DNA of 64,000 bases from DASSFG01 sp035547915 (lineage in GTDB: Bacteria > Planctomycetota > Planctomycetia > Pirellulales > JAICIG01). The stretch spans positions 62,001-126,000 of the forward strand of contig DASZTS010000007.1 in NCBI GenBank assembly GCA_035547915.1, read 5' to 3'. The notes beneath the pieces were generated by a model that did not search any database, was not told the origin of the DNA, and was given only the letters and a program-made list of their open reading frames with translations. A program made the translations under genes and the position numbers. Shown here in pieces: positions 36,250-42,680 of this stretch (the stretch's first letter is position 1; every line of letters starts with the position of its first letter).

Positions 36250-36312
36250 AGGACATTTCTCCGAATGTGAGAGTGTTTGTAGAAATCATCAAGATTGGGG
36301 AAGGGCGTTTGG

Positions 36313-37518
36313 TCAGTCGTCGATGGCCTGATAGGCCGACGTCCAGAAGTCGCGACACACGTTTGGCGGATTGGGCGAGGTCCAGCCCTGCTGGGTGAGC
36401 AACACGAGTACCATCTGTTCCGTGGGATCGGATCGCCACGAGGTGCCCATACCGCCGTCCCAGCCATACTGCCCGACCGTACCTGCTACGTCCGTTCGTC
36501 GGGTGACCACCGACACGCCGAAACCCCAACCCTGGCTGTCGAACTGGCCGGGGATCAGCCCCGACACGGCCTTCTGTTCGGCCGTTAGCTGGTCGGTGGT
36601 CATCGTCTCGACCGACGGCCGCGACAGGATGCGATCGTTGCCGTGTTTGCCTCCGTCGAGCATCATCTGACCGAAGGCCAGGTAGTCGTCGACCGTGGAG
36701 ACGAGCCCGCCCGCGCCGGACGGGAAGGCCGGCGGATGGCTCCATTGGCCATCGGGCTTGTCGTAGGCCTCGACCTTGCCCGTCTTGAAATTTGCCCAAT
36801 AAGCGGTCGCGAATCGGTCGAGCTTGGCGGCCGGCACGCTGAAGCCGGTGTCTTTCATGCCCAGCGGATCGAAGATACGCTCGCGCAGGAAGGTTTCCAG
36901 CGGTTGGCCGGCGGCGCGGGCGATCAACACACCCAACACGTCGGAGCCCGTGTTATACATCCACTTCTCGCCCGGCTGATGCATGAGCGGCAGCCTACCC
37001 AGCCGCCGCATCCATTCGTCCGGCGCGGGCGTGTTATCGGGGCTGGGCGGCCCCTGTCCGAGTTGTTCCTCCGCCATGGCTTTGCCGATGGGTGTCTGGC
37101 CGAAGGGGAACGCGAGACCGAAACCCATGCGGAACGTCAGTAGATCGCGGACGCTGATGGGCCGCTTGGCGGCGACGGTCTCGTCGAGCGGTCCGTCGAT
37201 GCGTTTCAACACTTTGCGGTCGGCCAGTTCCGGCAGCAGCCGGTCGACCGGCTCGTCGAGTCGCAACTTGCACTCTTCCACGAGGATCATCGTGGCTGCC
37301 GCGATGATCGGCTTGGTCATCGACGCGATGCGGAAGATCGTATCGCGCCGCACCGGCTCATCTCCGCCCATCGCCAGTTTGCCGATTGCATCGACATGGA
37401 CCTCGCCCCGCCGGCAAACCAAGCCCACCAACCCCGGCATCTCTCCACGTTCCACGAAACCCGCCAGACAATCGTGTAGCCGCGCGAGTCGTTTCTCCGA
37501 AAATCCCCCTTTGTTCAT
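36313..37518 (-). CDS. Serine hydrolase, class C beta-lactamase/esterase family
   Basis: A 401-residue penicillin-binding-protein-like hydrolase. The nucleophile motif is SMTK in FRIASMTKPIIAA (about residue 67). A Tyr lies in WMYNTGSDVLGVLIAR, and YGWDGGMGTSW near the C-terminus replaces the KTG box. This pattern fits esterases and D-aminopeptidases more than true beta-lactamases. ATG 37518 is preferred, with AAAGG just upstream. The frame extends to a TTG at 37635 inside repeat copy C and would add a hydrophobic, signal-like stretch; if used, the protein would be exported. Confidence 0.85.
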   Translation of the reverse strand: MNKGGFSEKRLARLHDCLAGFVERGEMPGLVGLVCRRGEVHVDAIGKLAMGGDEPVRRDTIFRIASMTKPIIAAATMILVEECKLRLDEPVDRLLPELADRKVLKRIDGPLDETVAAKRPISVRDLLTFRMGFGLAFPFGQTPIGKAMAEEQLGQGPPSPDNTPAPDEWMRRLGRLPLMHQPGEKWMYNTGSDVLGVLIARAAGQPLETFLRERIFDPLGMKDTGFSVPAAKLDRFATAYWANFKTGKVEAYDKPDGQWSHPPAFPSGAGGLVSTVDDYLAFGQMMLDGGKHGNDRILSRPSVETMTTDQLTAEQKAVSGLIPGQFDSQGWGFGVSVVTRRTDVAGTVGQYGWDGGMGTSWRSDPTEQMVLVLLTQQGWTSPNPPNVCRDFWTSAYQAIDD

Positions 37519-37618
37519 CACCTTTGTTCTCCCTTCTGTTTTGCTTGCCGCCTCTTCCGGCTCCGCCAACTTGGCGGCCAGCGGAGCGGGCGCCAATGCC
37601 GCCCCGGCCGCCGCCACC

Positions 37619-37725
37619 TTTAGAGCAACCGACAAAACCGGATCGAGCTTCGAAGAATCGGCGTTTCACCGCCGATTTTTGACCCACGGCGCTCCGGCTT
37701 CCAGGTTTTGTCAGCCGCTCTTAAA
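37619..37725 (-). repeat. Intergenic repeat element, copy C
   Basis: About 105 bp. Plus-strand ends are TTTAGAGCAACCGACAAAAC and GGTTTTGTCAGCCGCTCTTA. The central hairpin is perfect: AATCGGCG, loop TTTCAC, CGCCGATT, then TTT. It is close to copy B over its whole length. One end supplies the last residues and the TGA of the truncated transposase. The other end faces the serine hydrolase gene. Confidence 0.85.
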
Positions 37726-37935
37726 AACCGCCGTCGGCCGGTAGTCTGTTTTCTTACACTTGCGGCAAATGAAGAGTCGGCGGCTCTTGATATAGGTGCA
37801 GCGCTGGCAGCCGCACGTCGGACAGGTCACGCCGTTGGGCCAGCGGAGTTGCTTGATGAATTCGAGGCAGTTGTTCGGATCGGCGTAGTAGAGGACCGCT
37901 TGTTGTAGGGTTTGTGGTACTTGTGTCTCGCTCAT
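37711..37935 (-). pseudogene. Truncated IS1595-type transposase (N-terminal zinc ribbon)
   Basis: 74 residues matching only the start of an IS1595/ISXO2-like DDE transposase. The opening TLQQAVLYYADPNNCLEFIK is followed by a zinc ribbon (CPTCGCQRC ... LFICRKCKK). The family continues for another roughly 230 residues with the catalytic domain; here the reading stops at the edge of repeat copy C, whose sequence encodes the final KSG and stop. The start ATG at 37935 has AAGGA about nine bases upstream. It is a remnant that cannot transpose by itself. Confidence 0.75.
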
Positions 37936-37958
37936 TGCCAGCATTCCTTTCATGTCGT

Positions 37959-38037
37959 CCTCTATTGTACGGACGAAAAAGGATAGCGTAAAGGCGCAGG
38001 TAGTTGACTTTTACCTTTTTTGACCGTACATTAGAGG
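37959..38037. promoter_or_regulatory. Divergent promoter region with 14-bp inverted repeat
   Basis: CCTCTATTGTACGG (37959-37972) and CCGTACATTAGAGG (38024-38037) are inverted repeats matching at 13 of 14 positions. Rightward promoter: TTGACT (38004-38009), 17-base spacer, TACATT (38027-38032). Leftward: TACAAT inside the left arm, with TTTACG 17 bases before it. Each arm thus carries an outward-facing -10 box. The rightward start would fall at or near the ATG at 38039, suggesting a leaderless or very short-leader mRNA. Confidence 0.6.
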
Positions 38038-38038
38038 C

Positions 38039-38266
38039 ATGGCACAACGCAAGAATACAACTCGTGGTCGCCCCCGCTCCGAACATCCTCGGGTGGAATA
38101 CTTGGAAGTGCGAATCGACATGGACGAGAAGGAAGCCTTCAAGGAGGCCGCCGAGATAGAAGGCATTGCTTTGTCCGCTTGGGTGCGGCAGTATTTGCGT
38201 CGTGCTGCTCGGCGTGTGCTTGAAGAGACGGGCAGGCCAGTGGCTTTTCTCACCAAAGGGCGATGA
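38039..38266 (+). CDS. Small basic protein, possible ribbon-helix-helix type
   Basis: 75 residues, 16 bases before the next gene. It has a basic N-terminus (RKNTTRGRPRSEHPR), a short strand-like stretch (EYLEVRIDMDEKEAFKEAAE), then a helix pair (GIALSAWVRQYLRRAARRVL). That order suits a ribbon-helix-helix DNA-binding protein such as an antitoxin or a mobile-element regulator, but no specific family is recognised. It sits behind a good promoter with a nearby inverted repeat it might bind. The base composition is less GC-rich than the flanking genes. Confidence 0.6.
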   Translation: MAQRKNTTRGRPRSEHPRVEYLEVRIDMDEKEAFKEAAEIEGIALSAWVRQYLRRAARRVLEETGRPVAFLTKGR

Positions 38267-38282
38267 CCGCAAGGAGAAGGCA

Positions 38283-38567
38283 ATGCCAAAAGGAGACAAC
38301 TGCTGGGGGGAGTTGTACAGGGAACTTCGGGAGCAAATAGAAGCGAGACGATTTACCCTTTCCGTGGAGGAGATTCATCGACGAACAGGCACAACAGTTT
38401 CACTCAATGAGTTGCGGAAACCAGGATACTGGAATGCGTGCCGTGACGGAGGGCCGAGTTGGGACACCGCACAAAAGAATGGCTTGGAACTCGACTTCAA
38501 TGTCGAGGATGACGGAAACGTGCATTTCGTAACATTCTTTCCAGCGATCAACGCCAACTCGGCATAA
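38283..38567 (+). CDS. Small protein of unknown function in low-GC island
   Basis: 94 residues, unrecognised. A perfect AAGGAG (38271-38276) lies six bases before the ATG at 38283. The N-terminal half is charged and helical (WGELYRELREQIEARRFTLS, VEEIHRRTGTTVS) and may form a small helix-turn-helix-like unit. The C-terminal half is strand-like (GLELDFNVEDDGNVHFVTFF). It is probably in one operon with the genes on both sides; the next ATG is seven bases past its stop. Confidence 0.55.
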   Translation: MPKGDNCWGELYRELREQIEARRFTLSVEEIHRRTGTTVSLNELRKPGYWNACRDGGPSWDTAQKNGLELDFNVEDDGNVHFVTFFPAINANSA

Positions 38568-38574
38568 CCCCCCA

Positions 38575-39579
38575 ATGCAGTTCGTCTTGGTATTTATGCT
38601 CTGCGCCGATATCGAGCTTAGCAAGCTTGAAGCTCCAACAATTGGGGTTTTCTACATTCCGTTTTGGACACTTAAGGATGAGAAACCTCAGCACTGGGAT
38701 ACGGTTAAAGCATGGAAACATCCGTTTCCTTCCGGTGGTAAGTACGATTGTGAAGATCCGCAAGTCATCGAACGGCAAGTCAAGGCGATGAGGGACTGTG
38801 GCATTCAGTTCATTGTCTTTGACGATACGAATTGTGTACTCGTTGACAACGGACAAATTGATCGTCGGATTAACACGTGGTTCGACTGGATGGATAACCA
38901 GCCTGAGAAGGAAAGGCTGGGTCTAGCCATTTGTCCTGGAGGAGAGCTTAATCAACACAAGAATAGGGAGAGTTGGAGTATCGCCGTCAACTTCCTCTAC
39001 GACAAATATGCTAGCCGTCCTTCGTATGCTAACCTCGATGGCAAGCCGCTTCTCTGTTGGTATGTACACGAGGATGTGTGGACAGATTGGGACGATCCTC
39101 GATGGACAGTGCGGAAGACCTTCATTTTCCAACGTGCCGAAGACCAACGTAAGGACAAAGGATGGGGGGTTGGTAGTAAATGCCCCCTACCTAACAACGA
39201 GTGTATGAGTATTATGCCATCCTGGCATAACCCAGGAGCCGATCCCCACGACTTCGTCCCGAAGAACAACGGGGAATTCTACAAACGATCCTGGCTAGAG
39301 GTGTTACGTCACCGCCCTCGCTATGTACTTATTTCAAGTTGGAACGAGTATAACGAGGATAGAGTTATCGAGGACAACTCGGCATCCCGTGACCAGTATA
39401 TTCACTTGACAAAGGGATATATTGCGGCGGCACGGCAAAAGAAGGTTGACGGTTTCACTTATGAAATTGAAGGCGAACGTGGTTCTTACTTATGGAACAA
39501 AGATCACTGGACGAGGCGAGACGCCCCAAAGGGTGCAAAGCGGACCATCGTAGTTCCTAAGAATTACTTCACTAACTGA
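38575..39579 (+). CDS. GH99/WbsX-like glycoside hydrolase-fold protein
   Basis: 334 residues. It begins with a barrel strand, TIGVFYIPFWTLKDE (22-36), near the N-terminus. Later parts are GIQFIVFDDTNCVLVDNGQI, DGKPLLCWYVHEDVW and the hallmark SSWNEYNEDRVIE, with W256-N-E-Y-N-E261. In GH99 and WbsX-like proteins the acids of the WNExxE motif are catalytic. The target would be a mannose-type or other surface polysaccharide; this is inference. Base composition is clearly lower in GC than the window, pointing to transfer. No ribosome site is obvious, so coupling to the gene before is likely. Confidence 0.65.
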   Translation: MQFVLVFMLCADIELSKLEAPTIGVFYIPFWTLKDEKPQHWDTVKAWKHPFPSGGKYDCEDPQVIERQVKAMRDCGIQFIVFDDTNCVLVDNGQIDRRINTWFDWMDNQPEKERLGLAICPGGELNQHKNRESWSIAVNFLYDKYASRPSYANLDGKPLLCWYVHEDVWTDWDDPRWTVRKTFIFQRAEDQRKDKGWGVGSKCPLPNNECMSIMPSWHNPGADPHDFVPKNNGEFYKRSWLEVLRHRPRYVLISSWNEYNEDRVIEDNSASRDQYIHLTKGYIAAARQKKVDGFTYEIEGERGSYLWNKDHWTRRDAPKGAKRTIVVPKNYFTN

Positions 39580-39708
39580 CGTGGTATCTTGCGATGCTTT
39601 TCCTTTGGTTGGGTTTTCGTGTTTTGAGCGTGGTTGCTCAAGCCGCCACCCGGCCACCCACTAGGGTGGCTGAGACAGGTATATTATTACCAAGATTTCG
39701 GTCAACAG
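39580..39708. other. Island edge with two small hairpins
   Basis: 129 bases between the GH99-like gene and the remnant acyltransferase gene. Hairpins: TGAGC/GCTCA (39625-39640) and GCCACCC, loop ACTA, GGGTGGC (39653-39670). The second could end the GH99-like transcript, but no T-run follows. Composition changes here from low to high GC. Confidence 0.45.
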
Positions 39709-40663
39709 ATGGCGCCGGGCGACGGTGTGCTGATCGCGCCCAACCATAGCCACGACAGCGATCCGCACGTGATGGATGGAGGTGGGTCGGCGCCTGAGAC
39801 GGCAACTCCACTTCATGGCCGCGTGGCAGATCTTCCGGCCGCACTTCGGGTTCGATGGTTGGGTGCTGCAGCGCATGGGCGCGTTCAGCGTCGATCGCGA
39901 AGGGTGCGATCGCAGCGCGATCCATCAGGCCACCGAAATCCTCACCACCGGCCGCGCCCTGGTGGTCTTTCCCGAAGGGGAGGTGTATCGGCTCAACGAT
40001 CGTCTCACTCCGCTACTCGACGGCGTGGCCTTCATGGCGCTCAGCGCCCAGCGCGAACTGGCCAAGAGAGAAAGCGGTCGAAAGGTATGGGTGGTGCCGA
40101 CGGCCATCCGTTATCGCTACGTCGACGACATACGATCCCGGCTCGCAACGGCCATCGAACGGCTGGAAGACCACATGCGCTACAAGCCCCCGCACGGCTC
40201 GGAGCTGGCCGCGCGCATCCTGCACTACGGCGAATTGCTGTTGACCATCAAGGAGAAAGAGAAGCTCGGACGGTCGTTCGAAGGCGAAGGCGATCTGGCG
40301 ACCCGCATCGGCCGGCTGACGGAAACGCTGCTCGAACGTCACGAAAGGGCGTATCTCGAGCGTACGCCGTCGGCCGAGAATGTGGCCCTGCGCGTGAAGG
40401 CCCTGCGACGGAAACTATTCGAGCTCTGGACCGACGAAGCGAACGACGCCGAGGTGCGCCGTCTGGCCCGCGAGGCCCTCGACGACGTGCAGCTCGCGTT
40501 GCAGGCTTACAGTTATCCGGGGAATTACATCAGCGAGAAGCCGAGCATCGAACGCATGGCCGAGACGATCGAGAAACTGGAGGAGGATCTCGACGGTTAC
40601 GCCCGTCCCAAGGGACGGCCTAGCGCGATCGGCGTTTCAGCCCACCGCCGGCATCGGGTATAA
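39709..40663 (+). pseudogene. Acyltransferase (PlsC-like) gene, 5'-truncated and frameshifted
   Basis: A phospholipid/glycerol acyltransferase-like sequence. The first frame reads GDGVLIAPNHSHDSDPHVM, with the HX4D catalytic motif in NHSHDSD. At about 39771-39778 the reading shifts by one base, and the second frame (from 39776) continues with MEVGRRLRRQLHFMAAWQIF, then LVVFPEGEVYRLND and a long helical C-terminal part to TAA at 40663. Dropping one G joins the two frames smoothly. The N-terminal part expected before GDGVLI is missing and the low-GC island lies there. It is probably non-functional unless the shift is a sequencing error. Confidence 0.75.
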
Positions 40664-40737
40664 TGCGCGGCTGAGCGAATGCGTGGTTGCCAACGACGGG
40701 CTCGGCGAGCGAGAAAATCACGCTGAGCTGACCGGCT

Positions 40738-41712
40738 TTGGCCGCCACACCCGTGAATGAGCCCCTTTCTGGCACGCCCGCCAGAGCTATGCGAACATCG
40801 TTACATCCGCGTCCACCCCGCCCACGTTCGCGGCTGTATCCGTTCCGCCGCGCCATCCTCAGCGGGCTGGGCGTCGTGCTGCCGCCGCTGCTGACCATCG
40901 TCATCTTTCTCTGGGTCGGCGGCACCATCAAGCAGTACGCGCTCGAGCCGGTGACAGAGGGTAGCCGCAACGTGCTGGCCTGGTATTGGGCCCGCGAGGA
41001 CGCCAATCAGCTCGCCGACCCGGCCGTCGCCCGGCACGTCGCCAACCAGTCGCCGGAGATCGCCATGCCGTCGGGCGATCGTTACGTGCGGCTGCCCAGC
41101 GGCACCTACGTTCCGCAGGAGGTCAAACAGGCCCTGCTGGAAGACAATCCCGACGGCGTCATCGTCAACGGCAACTTGCGGCAGGTCTACCGGCGGTATG
41201 TCGAGCTGCGCTATTTGCAACCGCACAAGGTCATTCCGGTCTTTCTGCTGCTGTTCCTGCTCATCCTGTACCTGCTTGGTAAATTCCTGGCGGCCGGCAT
41301 GGGGCGCGTGCTGTGGAACATCGTGGAGCGGGGCATCCATCGTGTGCCGCTCGTCCGCAACGTATACGATTCGGTCAAGCAGATGACCGATTTCATGTTC
41401 AACGAACGCGATCTGGGATACAAACGGGTGGTGGCCGTCGAATATCCGCGCAAAGGGGCCTGGTCGATCGGCTTCGTCACGGGCGAGAGCCTCGCCGATA
41501 TCCGCGGGACGACCGGCGAGCCGATGGTCTCGTTGATGATCCCCGCCTCGCCCATGTCGGTGACGGGCTATATCGTCACGGTGCCCAAGAGCGAAACGAT
41601 CGACCTCGACCTGACGATCGACCAGGCGCTCCAGTTCGTCATCAGTTGCGGCGTCGTCGTGCCTCCGCACCAATTGCCGCGGCCCGACTCGGTAGAAACG
41701 GCCCGCTCATGA
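40738..41712 (+). CDS. DUF502 family membrane protein
   Basis: 324 residues with two membrane segments: AILSGLGVVLPPLLTIVIFL (about 39-58) and VIPVFLLLFLLILYLLGKFL (about 165-184). The DUF502 core follows: IHRVPLVRNVYDSVKQMTDF, then GFVTGESL and the VPKSETIDLDLTIDQALQFV region near the C-terminus. The start is uncertain: TTG 40738, GTG 40753 and ATG 40789 are in frame, and homology begins only near residue 30. The family is of unknown function, though widespread. Its stop overlaps the hemC start (ATGA at 41709-41712). Confidence 0.85.
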   Translation: MAATPVNEPLSGTPARAMRTSLHPRPPRPRSRLYPFRRAILSGLGVVLPPLLTIVIFLWVGGTIKQYALEPVTEGSRNVLAWYWAREDANQLADPAVARHVANQSPEIAMPSGDRYVRLPSGTYVPQEVKQALLEDNPDGVIVNGNLRQVYRRYVELRYLQPHKVIPVFLLLFLLILYLLGKFLAAGMGRVLWNIVERGIHRVPLVRNVYDSVKQMTDFMFNERDLGYKRVVAVEYPRKGAWSIGFVTGESLADIRGTTGEPMVSLMIPASPMSVTGYIVTVPKSETIDLDLTIDQALQFVISCGVVVPPHQLPRPDSVETARS

Positions 41713-42635
41713 GCAATCCGTCTTCTCTGCGGCTGGGCACCCGCGCCAGCCCGCTCGCCCGCTGGCAGGCCGATTACGTGGCGGGTGAGCTGCGCCGCCT
41801 GGGGCACGAAGTCGAGCTGGTGCTGCTCTCGACCCGCGGCGACGAACAGCGTTCGGCTCCGCTCGGCGTCATCGGCGGTCAGGGTGTGTTCACCAAAGAG
41901 CTACAACGCGCGTTGCTGAACAACGAAATCGACCTGGCCGTCCACAGCCTCAAGGATCTGCCGACGGACGTGATCGAGGGCTTGCGGCTCGGAGCCATTC
42001 CCCGCCGCGCTCCGACCGCCGACGCTCTGATCAGCCGCGACGGGCGCTTGTTGGCCGAGTTGCCATCCGGCGCGGCGATCGGCACGGGAAGTCTGCGCCG
42101 CCGCGCCCAGCTTTGGCACGTGCGGAGTGATTTACGCATGCTCGACGTGCGGGGGAATGTCGACACACGGCTGCGCAAGCTGGCCGACCGGGAATTCGAT
42201 GCGCTGATTCTGGCACACGCCGGTTTGCTCCGGCTGGGGCTCGATAGGCAGATCACCGAAATCCTGTCCGATGAGATCATGCTGCCGGCCGTCGGCCAGG
42301 GCGCGCTCGGCATCGAAATCCGCAGCGCCGACGCGGAGCTGGATCTGTTGTTAAAACCGCTGGACGACGCCGAGACGCGAGCCGCCGCGACGGCCGAGCG
42401 GGCGATGCTCGCGGCATTGCGAGGAGGTTGCCTGGCGCCCGTGGGAGCCAAGGGGGAAGTGACGGCGGGAAAGCTGCGATTGCGCGGTGTGGTATTGAGC
42501 GGCGATGGATCGCAACGACTCGCCGCGGATCAGATCGGGGCGCTTGCCGACGCTACAGCGCTCGGTCAGCGGGTGGCGGACGATCTCTTGGCGCAGGGGG
42601 CGGCGGCCGTCATTGCGGCGACGCGCACGGGATAA
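41709..42635 (+). CDS. hemC: Hydroxymethylbilane synthase (porphobilinogen deaminase)
   Basis: A 308-residue enzyme that polymerises four porphobilinogens into hydroxymethylbilane in haem synthesis. Conserved parts are LRLGTRASPLARWQ at the N-terminus, the catalytic Asp83 in HSLKDLPT, SLRRRAQL near 128, and the cofactor Cys241 in LRGGCLAPVGA. The length is normal. ATG 41709 overlaps the DUF502 stop by four bases, so the two are translationally coupled. No other hem gene is next to it. The minus-strand kinase gene converges on it. Confidence 0.97.
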   Translation: MSNPSSLRLGTRASPLARWQADYVAGELRRLGHEVELVLLSTRGDEQRSAPLGVIGGQGVFTKELQRALLNNEIDLAVHSLKDLPTDVIEGLRLGAIPRRAPTADALISRDGRLLAELPSGAAIGTGSLRRRAQLWHVRSDLRMLDVRGNVDTRLRKLADREFDALILAHAGLLRLGLDRQITEILSDEIMLPAVGQGALGIEIRSADAELDLLLKPLDDAETRAAATAERAMLAALRGGCLAPVGAKGEVTAGKLRLRGVVLSGDGSQRLAADQIGALADATALGQRVADDLLAQGAAAVIAATRTG

Positions 42636-42680
42636 ACGACAGGATTTCTCGTCGGTGCCTTCGACCACACCAGCGGGCCG

